64,000 nucleotides of DNA from Hyphomicrobiales bacterium (GCA_900466575.1 UBMP01000018.1:44803-108802); one strand, 5' to 3'; positions 44,861 to 55,010 are shown, counted from the first letter of the stretch. Made by a program: numbers and translations. Notes: a model not told the origin generated them from the sequence alone.

Positions 44861-45931
44861 TTATGAACCCGGGAACTTGTCTTTGAGCTTTGTCAAATTT
44901 TGCGCACGACTCAGGCTGCGATACTCTCGCGGCGTTGTGCCGAACCAGCGATGAAATGAACGTGTGAAGACGCTGGGAGCGGAATAACCGAGCCTGTAGG
45001 AGACTTCCGTGGCGCTCAAGGCGGTCTCCGCCATGAGTTGCTCCGCCAGCCGCCGCCGCATGCCGTCGCGCAACTCGTTCAGCGTCGTGTCGAGTTCCGC
45101 AAGCCGACGCTGCAGCGTGCGTTCGGAGACACCGAAAAAACTCGCCGCCGAGGCCAGCGTGATCTCGTCTTCCGACATGCGCGATAGGATGAAACGCTCC
45201 ATCTCCTCGCGAAAATCCGCGTCCTCGGTCAATTCCGGCCTAAGCTGCCGGCATTGCAGATCCATCAGTTCAAGAAGCTTCGGATCACCATGGGGATTGG
45301 TCAACGACAGCAGCTCTGTCGGCACCCAGAGGCTGTTGATATGGCAGTCGAATGTGATGTGGCCCGCGATGTTTTCACGGAAAGGTCGCGGATCGGCAGG
45401 CGGTCTGCGCTCCAGCTCCACCTCGATCTCCGATGTCTTCGATCCGAAAAGATGGCGGATATGGCGCATGACCAGCGTTATTCCGAGATCGACGAACTGG
45501 TCGCGCTTGAGGATGACGGGCGCGAATGTCCAGCGATAGACGAGATAACCGTCCTCAGCCTCGAGACGGCCATAGCTGGTCTGCGCGCTGTATTGCATAT
45601 GTTCGGTCTGGAAGCGCAGAAAATGCTCCAGCGTCGGTGCCGCCATCAACCCGTAACCGAACGGGCCTGTCGAGCCTGCCTTATACTGCAAGCCGAACTT
45701 CAGCCCGAAGGCCTCATCCTTTGTCGCTTCAGCGCAATATTCCAGGAGCGCACAAAAGCGCCCCAGACTTATTCGCTCGACCATGGAATTGAAGAGGGAG
45801 GGATCGATCCGCAGACGCTTGCATTCCGGAAGAATGTCAAGACCCTGTCGCTGCGCAAACTCCAGGAGCCCCGCGCCCATTCCGGACACGATGCTATACC
45901 GATCTGAAAATGCCTCCTCCAGCATAGCCAT
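44861..45931 (-). CDS. AraC family transcriptional regulator
   Basis: About 356 aa. The N-terminal 200 residues match the ligand and dimerisation domain often found with OruR- or ArgR-like regulators (GLKFGLQYKAGSTGPFGYGLMAAPTLEHFLRF). The C-terminal AraC domain has ITLASAASFFGVSERTLQRRLAELDTTLNELRDGMRRRLAEQLM and SATEVSYRLGYSAPSVFTRSFHRWFGTTPREYR. The ATG at 45931 (MAMLEEAF) is the most likely start, although no strong ribosome binding site is seen. The target is unknown. Confidence 0.86.
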   Translation of the reverse strand: MAMLEEAFSDRYSIVSGMGAGLLEFAQRQGLDILPECKRLRIDPSLFNSMVERISLGRFCALLEYCAEATKDEAFGLKFGLQYKAGSTGPFGYGLMAAPTLEHFLRFQTEHMQYSAQTSYGRLEAEDGYLVYRWTFAPVILKRDQFVDLGITLVMRHIRHLFGSKTSEIEVELERRPPADPRPFRENIAGHITFDCHINSLWVPTELLSLTNPHGDPKLLELMDLQCRQLRPELTEDADFREEMERFILSRMSEDEITLASAASFFGVSERTLQRRLAELDTTLNELRDGMRRRLAEQLMAETALSATEVSYRLGYSAPSVFTRSFHRWFGTTPREYRSLSRAQNLTKLKDKFPGS

Positions 45932-46075
45932 CCAGATGTCAAATAAGTGGCGCCTAAAGTTAAAAGCGCACACATATCTCAAAAAGTCTAGATGTCACAT
46001 TTGCCCAAAGCGCTTGCGCTACTGCTTCCGCGCGCGGAAACCTTGATTCAGCGGAAGGACGGGCCGAACATGGGC

Positions 46076-47101
46076 CTATTTGCGCGCCCAGAGCACCTTG
46101 TAACGCGCGTTGCGGCAGGTCTCGCCATGCGCCTTGAACAGCGTCGCCAGCGTGTCTTCGTAAGGTAGGCCGCGATTGGCGACCATGAGCAGATTTCCGC
46201 CGATCTTGAGGATGTCCGCCGCCCGCCTGACGAAGGCACGGCCGAGCGCCGGATCGGCGGCATGGCCTTCATGGAAGGGCGGGTTCATGATGACGAAGTC
46301 GTATTTCGCCTTGATCTCCTCACCGGCGACGTCATGCCAGTTGGCATGCGAAGCCAGACCCGGATGCGCAGCCGCCAGATTGCCCTTGGCCATCTGCAGC
46401 GCGGCATAATCGGCTTCATAGAGGTCGATGGATTTCAGACGCGGCGAAGCGTCGGCCAGCATGACGGAGAGATAACCCCAGCCGGCCCCCAGATCGGCGG
46501 CAGCGCCATCGAGATCGGTCGGCAGACGGCCGGCCAGCAGTTCCGAGCCGGCATCGACTTCCGCATAGGAGAACATGCCCGGCGCCGTGCGGAACCGGTC
46601 TTCGACCATGGCAGGCTCGGGCGCAAGCGTTGCGGCAAGAGCTTCGGCATCGTCCTGACGGATGAACCAGACGGCCTGGCCGTGATATTTCGGCATATGC
46701 TCGACCGAAACGCCGAGCTTGGCGATGCGCTTGCGCAGCGCCTCAATGCCGTCTTCCTTGGCGCCGGCAAGAACGATCATGGCGCCCGACTTGGTGCGCT
46801 TCAGCGCCTCGGCTACCCGCGCCTCGTTGCCGCCCTTGAACTTGTCGCAAAGCACCAGCGCCAGGTCGTAATCGCTACCTTCTGCCGACGGCGTTGCCGC
46901 CGCGCCCGCAGCCACCAGACGATTGTAGACCGGGCGGAAACCCTGCACGCACGCAAGCTCTGCCGCAAAGCCTTCGGGCAGGCGGAAACCGGCCTCCGCA
47001 CCGAGGAACAGGATTTTCTGCTCGGCGCCGGGCACATCGATCGTGCCAGTGTCGAAGGGATGGAAGAGGGTTTTCAGCGCGTCGCGGGCCATGGCGGTCA
47101 A
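46076..47101 (-). CDS. RsmC-like class I methyltransferase (16S rRNA G1207 type)
   Basis: 341-aa SAM-dependent methyltransferase. The catalytic half starts near 185 with DLGAGWGYLSVMLADA (SAM site) and the N-methyltransferase motif VMNPPFHEG (about 275). The N-terminal half is a degenerate copy of the fold, as in RsmC. It probably modifies a guanine in 16S rRNA. A GCC-rich start region offers two ATGs (47101 and 47092). It lies downstream of pnp with a terminator between. Confidence 0.83.
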   Translation of the reverse strand: MTAMARDALKTLFHPFDTGTIDVPGAEQKILFLGAEAGFRLPEGFAAELACVQGFRPVYNRLVAAGAAATPSAEGSDYDLALVLCDKFKGGNEARVAEALKRTKSGAMIVLAGAKEDGIEALRKRIAKLGVSVEHMPKYHGQAVWFIRQDDAEALAATLAPEPAMVEDRFRTAPGMFSYAEVDAGSELLAGRLPTDLDGAAADLGAGWGYLSVMLADASPRLKSIDLYEADYAALQMAKGNLAAAHPGLASHANWHDVAGEEIKAKYDFVIMNPPFHEGHAADPALGRAFVRRAADILKIGGNLLMVANRGLPYEDTLATLFKAHGETCRNARYKVLWARK

Positions 47102-47116
47102 TCCGGTTGTTCAAAC

Positions 47117-47146
47117 AAAAAAGGCGCGGGAGATGCCCCCGCGCCT
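47117..47146 (-). terminator. Rho-independent terminator after pnp
   Basis: On the minus strand AGGCGCGGG-GGCATCT-CCCGCGCCT followed by TTTTT. Confidence 0.9.
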
Positions 47147-47165
47147 GATCGGGAATGGCAGACGC

Positions 47166-49313
47166 TTATTCAGCGTCGCCTTCATCCTTGGACTTCTTTT
47201 CAGCAGCCGGAACTTCCTTGCCGGTTGCCTGGTCGACAACCTTCATGGAGAGGCGAACCTTGCCGCGTTCGTCGAAGCCCATGAGCTTGACCCAGACCTT
47301 CTGGCCTTCCTTGACGACGTCGGTCGTCTTGGCAACGCGGTCGCCGGCGAGCTGCGAGATGTGGACGAGACCGTCACGCGCGCCGAAGAAGTTGACGAAG
47401 GCGCCGAAGTCGGCGGTCTTGACGACCGTGCCTTCGTAGATCGCGCCGACTTCCGGCTCTGCCACGATGGAGTGGATCCACTTGCGGGCCGCTTCGATTT
47501 CCTTGCCGGAGGCAGAGGCGATCTTGACGGTGCCGTCATCTTCGATGTTGATCTTCGCGCCCGTCTTTTCGACGATTTCGCGGATGACCTTGCCGCCCGA
47601 GCCGATGACTTCACGGATCTTGTCGACCGGGATGTTCATGACTTCGATGCGCGGAGCGAACTCGCCGAGCTGGCCGCGGCTTTCGGAGATGGCCTTCGCC
47701 ATTTCGCCGAGGATGTGCTGGCGGCCGCCCTGGGCCTGGCCGAGAGCGACCTTCATGATCTCTTCGGTGATGCCGGCGATCTTGATGTCCATCTGCAGCG
47801 AGGTGATACCGTCGGCCGTACCTGCAACCTTGAAGTCCATGTCGCCGAGGTGGTCTTCGTCACCCAGGATGTCGGAGAGAACCGCAAAGCGCTCGCCTTC
47901 GAGGATGAGACCCATGGCGATACCAGCGACCGGCTTGGCCAGCGGAACGCCTGCGTCCATCAGTGCGAGCGACGTGCCGCAGACGGTTGCCATCGAGGAA
48001 GAGCCGTTGGACTCGGTGATTTCCGAGACGACGCGCAGCGTGTAGGGGAACTGTTCCGCAGCCGGCAGCATCGGGTGAACGGCGCGCCATGCGAGCTTGC
48101 CGTGACCGATTTCGCGACGGCCCGGCGAACCCATGCGGCCCGTTTCACCGACCGAGTAGGGCGGGAAGTTGTAGTGGAGCATGAACTGCTCCTTGTACAT
48201 GCCCGTCAGGCTGTCAACATACTGTTCGTCTTCGCCGGTGCCGAGCGTGGCAACAACGAGCGCCTGCGTTTCACCGCGGGTGAAGAGCGCCGAGCCGTGC
48301 GTGCGCGGCAGGATGCCGACTTCGGCAACGATCGGACGAACGGTCGACAGGTCGCGGCCGTCGATGCGGCTCTTGGTGTCGAGGATGTTCCAGCGAACGA
48401 TCTTGGCCTGCAGGTGCTTGAAGGTCGCACCGATTTCTTCAGCCGTGTACTTGGCTTCGCCACCTTCCGGCAGGAAGTGTGCCTTGACCTTCGCCTTGAC
48501 GGCGTCGACGGCAGCGTAACGGGCGGCCTTTTCGGTGATCTTGTAGGCGGCGCGCAGTTCTGTTTCGGCAATGCCGAGCATTTCGGCTTCGAGCGCGGAA
48601 TAGTCTTCCGGTTCGAATTCGCGCGGTTCCTTGGCAGCGACTTCAGCGAGCTTGATGATCGCGTCGATCACCGGCTGGAAGCCCTTGTGGCCGAACATGA
48701 CGGCGCCGAGCATGACTTCTTCGCTGAGTTCCTTGGCTTCCGATTCCACCATCAGAACGGCATCCGACGTACCGGCAACGACGAGGTCGAGCGTCGACTC
48801 GTCCATCTCGTCGATATGCGGGTTCAGAACGTATTCGCCGTTGATGTAGCCGACGCGTGCGCCGCCGACCGGGCCCATGAAGGGAACGCCGGAAAGCGTC
48901 AGCGCTGCCGAGGTGGCAACCATCGACAGGACGTCCGGATCGTTTTCAAGGTCGTGCTGGACGACGGTGACGACGACCTGCGTGTCGTTCTTGTAGCCTT
49001 CCGGGAAGAGCGGGCGGATCGGACGGTCGATCAGGCGGGAAACCAGCGTTTCCTTTTCCGACGGACGGCCTTCGCGCTTGAAATAGCCACCCGGGATCTT
49101 GCCGGCGGCATAGGTCTTTTCCTGGTAGTTGACAGTCAGCGGGAAGAAGTCCTGGCCCGGCTTCGGCGACTTGGCCGAAACGACGGTGGCGAGAACGACG
49201 GTTTCGCCGTAGGTGGCGAGAACGGCGCCGTCAGCCTGACGGGCGATCTTGCCGGTTTCCAGGATGAGCGGGCGGCCTGCCCACTCGATTTCGACCTTAT
49301 GAGTCTCGAACAT
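47166..49313 (-). CDS. pnp: Polyribonucleotide nucleotidyltransferase (PNPase)
   Basis: 715-aa phosphorolytic 3'-5' exoribonuclease of the degradosome. Two RNase PH domains are joined by a helical domain: the first has [29 protein letters not shown] and FLIDRP-type sequence, the second [19 protein letters not shown]. The KH domain has [24 protein letters not shown], and the S1 domain is at the end ([17 protein letters not shown]). The C-terminal tail is short and Lys/Glu-rich. It follows rpsO, the common rpsO-pnp pair. Confidence 0.97.
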   Translation of the reverse strand: MFETHKVEIEWAGRPLILETGKIARQADGAVLATYGETVVLATVVSAKSPKPGQDFFPLTVNYQEKTYAAGKIPGGYFKREGRPSEKETLVSRLIDRPIRPLFPEGYKNDTQVVVTVVQHDLENDPDVLSMVATSAALTLSGVPFMGPVGGARVGYINGEYVLNPHIDEMDESTLDLVVAGTSDAVLMVESEAKELSEEVMLGAVMFGHKGFQPVIDAIIKLAEVAAKEPREFEPEDYSALEAEMLGIAETELRAAYKITEKAARYAAVDAVKAKVKAHFLPEGGEAKYTAEEIGATFKHLQAKIVRWNILDTKSRIDGRDLSTVRPIVAEVGILPRTHGSALFTRGETQALVVATLGTGEDEQYVDSLTGMYKEQFMLHYNFPPYSVGETGRMGSPGRREIGHGKLAWRAVHPMLPAAEQFPYTLRVVSEITESNGSSSMATVCGTSLALMDAGVPLAKPVAGIAMGLILEGERFAVLSDILGDEDHLGDMDFKVAGTADGITSLQMDIKIAGITEEIMKVALGQAQGGRQHILGEMAKAISESRGQLGEFAPRIEVMNIPVDKIREVIGSGGKVIREIVEKTGAKINIEDDGTVKIASASGKEIEAARKWIHSIVAEPEVGAIYEGTVVKTADFGAFVNFFGARDGLVHISQLAGDRVAKTTDVVKEGQKVWVKLMGFDERGKVRLSMKVVDQATGKEVPAAEKKSKDEGDAE

Positions 49314-49624
49314 ATCTTGTCCTTCGATGTAAGGCGGATCGGCCGGCCACCCATTCGGGCAGCACGCGCTGATCGCCTTTGGTGCAGCACATCACGGGCA
49401 AGACAACAGGAAGCTTTGGTCCGACTGGTGAGACATTCCCACCAAAAGCATCCGGCAATCCTGCCCCATGACAGGCCAACGGTTAATTTGCGGCATTCCG
49501 GCCCATCCGGACTGCCAGCGCCCCACCCCGGTTGAACCGGAGAGAGGAATTTCAAAAAGCATCGCATTGCGGGCGATGCAACAGGGCCGGCGAAGCCTAA
49601 GAGGCGCGCCGGCCCTGAAACAGT
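49314..49624. other. rpsO-pnp intergenic region
   Basis: On the minus strand it contains two hairpins right after rpsO (separate entries), then about 240 bases of pnp leader with no gene. In other bacteria this leader is cut by RNase III in PNPase autoregulation. Here I see no single long stem near the pnp start. Confidence 0.5.
49554..49579 (-). terminator. Rho-independent terminator after rpsO
   Basis: On the minus strand GCATCGC-CCGCAAT-GCGATGC followed by TTTTTG. A stronger hairpin AGGGCCGGCG...CGCCGGCCCT (49583-49616) comes first, without a U-run. Confidence 0.75.
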
Positions 49625-49894
49625 TTAGCGGCGGATGCCCAGGGCACCAATCAGCTTGGTGTAACGGGCTTCGTCCTTCTTCTTGAGGTAATCAAGAAGC
49701 GAGCGGCGGCTGGAAACCATCGTCAGGAGGCCACGGCGGGAATGGTTATCCTTCTTGTGGTCCTTGAAGTGTTCCGTCAGGTTGTTGATGCGTTCCGTCA
49801 GGATGGCAACCTGGACTTCCGGAGAGCCGGTGTCGCCTTCGAACGTTGCATATTCCTTGATGAGGGCCGTCTTGCGCTCAGCAGTGATCGACAT
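49625..49894 (-). CDS. rpsO: 30S ribosomal protein S15
   Basis: 89-aa ribosomal protein with the family sequence [51 protein letters not shown] and [12 protein letters not shown]. It binds the central domain of 16S rRNA. It normally lies directly after truB in rhizobia. Here about 4 kb with an MFS gene, a DUF1810 gene and mctP separates them. Confidence 0.97.
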   Translation of the reverse strand: MSITAERKTALIKEYATFEGDTGSPEVQVAILTERINNLTEHFKDHKKDNHSRRGLLTMVSSRRSLLDYLKKKDEARYTKLIGALGIRR

Positions 49895-50069
49895 CGTGTG
49901 TTCCTTTCATTTTAAGGAGTAATCGGACGCCACAAGCCGGGATGTCGTCCAGCTTCGGCCATGAGGCTTTCGGGCAAACTGCCCAAAGCTGGCTGCGCTA
50001 TACAGGAAAGCGTCACGAAAGGGAAGAGGTGGCGTTTTCACGCAACCGGAGCGGCCCTGCCGGCCTCAG

Positions 50070-51269
50070 TCAGCCCCGCGTGGTACCTCGCCAGACAAGC
50101 GCAAAGCCGATCATGCCGAGCGCACCGAGAGCGGCATTGAGAAGGAGCGATAGCGGAATGCCCAGCCGCTCCATGCCAAGCGCAAACACCGCGGGTGCTG
50201 CGGCACTCGCCACCAGCCGCGCCGCCGTCATCCGTCCGGTAATCGCCCCATAGCCCTCGGAGCCGAAGAGATAGAGCGGCACGGAGCCTTGCGCGATGCT
50301 GCCGATGCCCGAACCCATGCCGGTGCAGAGCGCAAAGATAACGGCTCCCGCCAGATTGCCGTCCGTGATCGCCAGCACCACCCCACCGAGCGCAATCAGC
50401 GCCGCCGCGACCATGGCAAGCCCCGTCGGCGGCAGACGTTCGCCGAAGATCATGTTGACGAACCGGCTCGCCACCTGCGAGGGGCCGAACAATGCGCTGA
50501 CCGTCACGGCTGCGGCGCCGAGACCCAGAGCCGCCAGCATGGGAACCATGTGAACGAGAAGGGACGAAAGCGCGAAGCCCGAAAGGGCAAAGGCGAGCGA
50601 AACGACAATCATCGCCCGCCGTCGCTCCTCGGGGGCAAGCGCGCCCGCAACGGGTGGACGGGGCGCCTCGCTGGAAACAAGTGCGGCCCGGCGTGCCCTG
50701 CCGCCTGCCAGCACGAGATGCACCGGCAGGCACACGACAAGGTTCAGCCCGGCAAAGATCAGATAGATCGCGCGCCAGTCGAAATGCGCGGCAAGCGTCG
50801 TCGTGATCGGCCAGAAGATGCTGGAGGCAAAACCGGCCATCAGCGTGAGATAGGTGATATTGCGCGTCGCGTTCTGCGGCGCATGTTCGACCAGCGCGGT
50901 AAAGGCCGCCTGGTAGGTGACCAGACCGGTGGCGACCTGTGCCAGGATCACCGCGCCGACGAAAAACCAGGCGCTCGGCGACCATGCGCACAAGGTGAGC
51001 AGCAGGGCGCACAGGACGGAACCGAACGCCATCATCCGCGCGGCACCGAAGCGGTCCATCCAGCCGCCGGTGAAAGGGGCCGCCAGACCGCCGGCGAGAA
51101 GCGCGGCCGAGAATGTGCCGAATACCGCCTCGCGGCTCAAGCCGACATCCTTCGCCATGCCTGGCGCCAGAATGCTGAAACTGTAATAAAGCGTGCCGTA
51201 GCCGATGATCTGCGTCAGCCCCAGCGCCACGACGATGGCGAGGGAATGGCGGGCGGAAACTGGGGACAC
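50070..51269 (-). CDS. MFS transporter
   Basis: 399-aa major facilitator with 12 helices. The loop 2-3 motif is seen as GGWMDRFGAARMMAFG. The N-terminal half has LTQIIGYGTLYYSFSILAPGM, typical of the YNFM or oxalate/formate-like MFS group. The substrate is unknown. It lies leftward between rpsO and the DUF1810 gene, in the block that separates truB from rpsO. Confidence 0.87.
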   Translation of the reverse strand: MSPVSARHSLAIVVALGLTQIIGYGTLYYSFSILAPGMAKDVGLSREAVFGTFSAALLAGGLAAPFTGGWMDRFGAARMMAFGSVLCALLLTLCAWSPSAWFFVGAVILAQVATGLVTYQAAFTALVEHAPQNATRNITYLTLMAGFASSIFWPITTTLAAHFDWRAIYLIFAGLNLVVCLPVHLVLAGGRARRAALVSSEAPRPPVAGALAPEERRRAMIVVSLAFALSGFALSSLLVHMVPMLAALGLGAAAVTVSALFGPSQVASRFVNMIFGERLPPTGLAMVAAALIALGGVVLAITDGNLAGAVIFALCTGMGSGIGSIAQGSVPLYLFGSEGYGAITGRMTAARLVASAAAPAVFALGMERLGIPLSLLLNAALGALGMIGFALVWRGTTRG

Positions 51270-51374
51270 GGCAAGGCTCGAAGCGGGGAAGAGGATGAAT
51301 GCCGCAAGCGATAGACGAGCCCGGAAACTCTGTCACGCGAATTGTTCATCGACCGAAGCACATGCGCGTGCCCG

Positions 51375-51812
51375 TCAGCGCCGAAGAATACCAAGCGTGC
51401 GCTCGTCGGCCTCGCCGGCGTAATAGCGGTTCAGCGCTGCCCGAAACAACGAGGGATCGTCGGCGGCTTCGGCGAAAAGCGTCATGGACGACCGGAATTT
51501 CAGGTCGTCGGGGCTCCCGAATATTTCTCTGGCGGAAGCATTTGCGTTGGCGTTGACGAGGCGGGTGCATTCCGCGAGGCGCTCCCCGAGCACCGGATGG
51601 AGAAGGTAGGCTTTCGCTTCGTCCAGAGACCCGATCGCATAGGCTTGCGCCGTCGGGCTCGAACCAAGGCCGACGACCTGCGGAAAAATGAACCACATCC
51701 AATGCGTCTGTTTTCGGCCCTGCCGCAGCTCGCGGAGCACGTCGTTGTAGACGCGTGCCTGCGCATCGACGAAGCGTTGCAGATCGTAATTCTCTGGCAC
51801 CAACCGGGTCAT
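51375..51812 (-). CDS. DUF1810 family protein (calpastatin-like)
   Basis: 145-aa cytosolic protein. YDLQRFVDAQARVYNDVLRELRQGRKQTHWMWFIFPQVVGLGSS and SLDEAKAYLLHPVLGERLAECTRLV are the family sequences. Its role is unknown, although ADP-ribose-related roles have been proposed for relatives. It is leftward, 100 bases from the MFS gene, with the decayed truB fragment just upstream. Confidence 0.87.
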   Translation of the reverse strand: MTRLVPENYDLQRFVDAQARVYNDVLRELRQGRKQTHWMWFIFPQVVGLGSSPTAQAYAIGSLDEAKAYLLHPVLGERLAECTRLVNANANASAREIFGSPDDLKFRSSMTLFAEAADDPSLFRAALNRYYAGEADERTLGILRR

Positions 51813-51853
51813 GCCTCAGAATAGGCTGCTTCGGCACCGATGTGAACCATCGA

Positions 51854-52010
51854 TCAGCCGTAGACGCGCTTTGGCCGGAACCCACCCCTCTTCCACCGCA
51901 ACGATGGCGGCAAGCTCGGCCGAGATCAAGGTCTCTCGCACCACTATCAGGAAACCGTCGCCACCCCGTTGAAAAACCGGCATTTCAGCGTCCGGCAACT
52001 TGGCCAAAGC
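51854..52010 (-). pseudogene. Decayed fragment of the truB 3' end
   Basis: Read leftward, the DNA matches the last 80 bases of truB (54070-54150) at roughly four bases in five. It encodes TLISAELAAIVAVEEG where TruB has [16 protein letters not shown]. One extra base (GGGTGGG against GGCGAG) then shifts the frame. In the shifted frame it reads FRPKRVYG and stops, against FRPKRVFG and stop in TruB. Upstream, PVFQRGGD matches PVILRGRD, and ALAKLP may match ALTSLP with about 11 residues lost. It has no start and is not a functional gene. The remainder of 51813-52228 is the mctP leader region without a gene. Confidence 0.8.
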
Positions 52011-52228
52011 CCCCATAACCGCTTGAAAAAAGCATAAGCCTCCCTTACTGCTTACTTTGCGTTTTGCTAAGCTTTTGAGCCGCTTCTGAAATACGCCTTG
52101 GGGAGGGCCGGGATTTGCAAAGGTCCCGTGTTTCAAGCACCGCCACAAGACCCTGAATTTTCGCCGCCTGCGTGCCGCCCTGCCGGTCAGCGCGCCCGCC
52201 TACCTGTTTTCAATCTGGAGGAGAGACC

Positions 52229-52405
52229 TTGCGTTACATTCTTCTGCTCATACCCTGCATCGCCGCGGTCCTGACGCCGTACTACAACATCACGGACCCC
52301 ATGCTTTTCGGCATTCCGTTTTTCTACTGGTTCCTGATGGTCCTCATTCCGGCATCGTCCCTCTTCATCTGGCTTGCCGCCAAGACCGGTGGAGATGACC
52401 TGTGA
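52229..52405 (+). CDS. DUF3311 small membrane protein
   Basis: 58-aa protein of two helices: LRYILLLIPCIAAVLTPYYN, then GIPFFYWFLMVLIPASSLFIWLAAK. It is the usual partner encoded just before MctP-type symporters. The TTG start at 52229 has GGAGGAG seven bases upstream. An ATG-less longer frame to the left is unlikely. The stop overlaps the GTG of mctP (GTGA). Confidence 0.85.
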   Translation: MRYILLLIPCIAAVLTPYYNITDPMLFGIPFFYWFLMVLIPASSLFIWLAAKTGGDDL

Positions 52406-53931
52406 GCGGGATCAATGTCACGGCAACCGCCGTCTTCATCTTCTTCTTCGTCCTCGTCACCGTCATGGGCTTCATCGCCGCGCGCTGGAAGGCGGGCGAT
52501 CTCAACGAGCTGCATGAATGGGGCCTCGGCGGCCGCCGCTTCGGCTCGTGGATCACCTGGTTCCTGCTCGGCGGCGACCTTTACACCGCCTATACCGTGA
52601 TCGCGGTTCCGGCGGTCGTCTATGCGATCGGCGCCTATGGCTTCTTCGCCGTGCCCTACACGATCCTGATCTATCCCTTCATCTTCCTGACCATGCCCCG
52701 CCTCTGGAACGCCACCCACAAGCGCGGCTATCTCACCGGCGCCGACTTCGTCTACGGCGCCTATGGCAACAAGTGGCTCGAAGGCATGGTTGCGCTGACC
52801 GGCATCATCGCCACCATGCCCTATATCGCACTGCAGCTCGTCGGCATGGAAAAGGTCATTCAGGCACTCGGCTTCCCGCATGAGGGCATGGCCGGCCACC
52901 TGCCGCTGACCATCGCCTTCCTGATTCTCGCCGTCTACACCTATCGCAGCGGCCTGCGCGCCCCAGCCATGATCGCCTTCGTCAAGGACATCATGATCTA
53001 TATCTTCGTGATTGCGGCGGTCATCATCATCCCGGCAAAGCTCGGCGGTTATGGCGCGATCTTCGATAGCGCGCAGAAGGACTTTGCGGCCCAGCTCGCC
53101 GCCAATCCGAGCGCCCCGGCACGCGGCATCCTGCTCGCGCCGGCGCAGATCTGGCCCTTCATCACGCTCGCCATCGGTTCGGCCATGGCACTGTTCATGT
53201 ATCCGCATTCGCTGACCGGCGTACTCTCGGCCTCCGGCCCGAAGGCGATCCGCCACAACGCGATCTCGCTGCCGGCCTATTCGCTGGTCCTGGCGCTGAT
53301 CGCCATGCTCGGCTACATGGCGCATGCGGCGGGCATCAAGGTACAGAACCCGCAGGACGCCGTCCCGCAGCTGTTCCTCGCCATGTTCCCGAGCTGGTTC
53401 GTCGGCTTCACCTTCGCGGCGATTGCCATCGGCGCGCTGGTGCCGGCTGCCGTGATGTCGATCGGTGCAGCCAACACGTTCACGCGCAACCTGTGGCGGC
53501 CCTTCGTCAACCAGAACATGTCGCCGTCTGAAGAATCGACGCTGGCCAAGCTCATGTCGCTCGTCGTCAAGATCGGCGCGCTGATCGTCATCCTTTTCCT
53601 GCCGACGCAATTCGCGCTCGACCTGCAGCTGCTCGGCGGCGTGTGGATGATCCAGATCTTCCCGGCTATCATTCTGGGCCTTTATACCCGCTGGTTCAAA
53701 GGCGGCGCGCTCCTGGCAGGCCTCATCGTGGGCCTCGCCATGGGCACCTACCTGTCCTATGGCCCGACCTCCTGGGTGCCGGTCTCCAAGGCTTTCCTGG
53801 GCATTCCGCTCTATAACGGTTTGACCGCGGTCGCTCTCAACGTTCTGGTGGCACTCGTGCTCTCCTTCATCCTCCCGGCCAACAAGTCGGACGAGCTGAC
53901 GGAAGCCGATTTCCGCGACGCCAAGGCCTGA
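52402..53931 (+). CDS. mctP: Monocarboxylate permease MctP (sodium:solute symporter family)
   Basis: 509-aa membrane symporter with 13 helices that takes up lactate, pyruvate, propionate and some amino acids in rhizobia. Family features are WGLGGRRFGSWITWFLLGGDLYTAYTVIAVP, YLTGADFVYGAYGNKWLEG and the GAANTFTRNLWRPF segment. GTG start coupled to DUF3311. No MctSR-like two-component genes are in the window. It is the only rightward gene in the block between truB and the truB fragment. Confidence 0.9.
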   Translation: MSGINVTATAVFIFFFVLVTVMGFIAARWKAGDLNELHEWGLGGRRFGSWITWFLLGGDLYTAYTVIAVPAVVYAIGAYGFFAVPYTILIYPFIFLTMPRLWNATHKRGYLTGADFVYGAYGNKWLEGMVALTGIIATMPYIALQLVGMEKVIQALGFPHEGMAGHLPLTIAFLILAVYTYRSGLRAPAMIAFVKDIMIYIFVIAAVIIIPAKLGGYGAIFDSAQKDFAAQLAANPSAPARGILLAPAQIWPFITLAIGSAMALFMYPHSLTGVLSASGPKAIRHNAISLPAYSLVLALIAMLGYMAHAAGIKVQNPQDAVPQLFLAMFPSWFVGFTFAAIAIGALVPAAVMSIGAANTFTRNLWRPFVNQNMSPSEESTLAKLMSLVVKIGALIVILFLPTQFALDLQLLGGVWMIQIFPAIILGLYTRWFKGGALLAGLIVGLAMGTYLSYGPTSWVPVSKAFLGIPLYNGLTAVALNVLVALVLSFILPANKSDELTEADFRDAKA

Positions 53932-53934
53932 TCA

Positions 53935-53982
53935 AGAGCAATTCCAGCGAAAGTGGAAACCGGTTTCGCGTCCGGAATTGCG
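53935..53982. repeat. Rhizobiales intergenic palindromic repeat, copy 2
   Basis: AGAGCAATTCCAGCGAAAG...CTTTCGCGTCCGGAATTGCGT-like element with nested stems GCAATTCC/GGAATTGC and GCGAAA/TTTCGC. It is nearly identical to the copy at 1931-1982 and begins four bases after the mctP stop. Confidence 0.8.
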
Positions 53983-54012
53983 TTGAAAAAGACACTGTCT
54001 TCTGAACCGAAA

Positions 54013-54046
54013 AAGGCTGCCGCAAGCAATTGCGGCAGCCTTTTTT
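54013..54046. terminator. Bidirectional terminator between mctP and truB
   Basis: AAGGCTGCCGCAA-GCAA-TTGCGGCAGCCTT, a perfect 13-base stem with T-runs on both strands, serving mctP and truB. Confidence 0.93.
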
Positions 54047-54069
54047 AATGACCGATCCGGGAAGGGTTA

Positions 54070-55002
54070 TCAGCCGAAAACACGCTTCGGCCTGAACTCG
54101 CCCTCTTCCACCGAACCGATGGCGACCAGTTCGCCCGAGATCGAGGTGGCATAGGCTTCCGGCGTCGGCAACGGCGCATCGCGACCGCGCAGGATGACCG
54201 GATTGCCGGCACGCAAGCGTCGCACCTGATCGTCGCTGACGCGCACATGCGGCAGACTGGTCAGGGCCTCGACCGGCGGGATCAGGAAAGCATCGAGCGC
54301 GGCAAGGCGTTCATCGGCATCCTCGATCTCTTCAAGCGCCACAAGCTTTTCCAGCGGCACCAGACGCTCTTCCCCAAAGGGCGCGACCAGCGTGCGGCGG
54401 AGGCCGGCAATATGGCCATAGCAACCCAGATCGCGGCCCATGTCGCGGGCGAGAGAGCGGACATAGGTGCCCTTGCCGCATTCGACCTCGAAATGCGCCT
54501 GATCCTTCTCGGCCTTGAGCAGCGTCAGGCGATGGATTTCCACCTCGCGCGCAGGAATTTCGACCGCCTCGCCTTCGCGCGCCATGTCATAGGCCCGCTC
54601 GCCGCCAATCTTGATCGCCGAGAACTGCGGCGGGACCTGCTCGATCACGCCGGTATATTTCGGCAGCAGGGCGCGGATGTCTTCCTCAGTCGGGCGCTTG
54701 TCGGAGGTCTGCGTCGGCTCGCCTTCGAGATCGTCGGTGTTGCGCTCCTCGCCCCAGGCGACGGTGAATTCATAGATCTTGCGGCCATCCATGACGTAAG
54801 GAACGGTCTTGGTGGCATCGCCCAGCGCAATCGGCAGCATGCCGGAGGCGAGCGGATCGAGCGTGCCGGCATGGCCGGCCTTCTGGGCCTTGTAGAGCCA
54901 CTTCACCTTGGAAACGGCTTCCGTGGAGCCGAAATCGAACGGCTTGTCGAGGACGAGCCAGCCCGAGACCGGGCGGCCTTTCGGTTTACGCGGTTTGGAC
55001 AT
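54070..55002 (-). CDS. truB: tRNA pseudouridine(55) synthase TruB
   Basis: 310-aa enzyme that makes psi55 in the T loop of t[26 protein letters not shown] and [19 protein letters not shown] contain the catalytic Asp. The [21 protein letters not shown] and [14 protein letters not shown] stretches are typical. The C-terminal TruB_C/PUA-like part ends at [15 protein letters not shown]. It follows rbfA by 8 bases. A damaged second copy of its 3' end lies at 51854-52010. Confidence 0.96.
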   Translation of the reverse strand: MSKPRKPKGRPVSGWLVLDKPFDFGSTEAVSKVKWLYKAQKAGHAGTLDPLASGMLPIALGDATKTVPYVMDGRKIYEFTVAWGEERNTDDLEGEPTQTSDKRPTEEDIRALLPKYTGVIEQVPPQFSAIKIGGERAYDMAREGEAVEIPAREVEIHRLTLLKAEKDQAHFEVECGKGTYVRSLARDMGRDLGCYGHIAGLRRTLVAPFGEERLVPLEKLVALEEIEDADERLAALDAFLIPPVEALTSLPHVRVSDDQVRRLRAGNPVILRGRDAPLPTPEAYATSISGELVAIGSVEEGEFRPKRVFG

Positions 55003-55010
55003 GTCTTATC

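Noticed and set aside
47043..49535. Open frame of 830 codons opposite pnp
   Set aside because: Antisense to pnp, with Asp/Arg/Phe-rich composition and no recognisable domain.
51816..52148. 110-codon leftward frame over the truB fragment, considered as a real protein
   Set aside because: Only the part with TruB similarity is recognisable, and the frame of the true TruB ending is shifted by one base. The upstream part is not protein-like.
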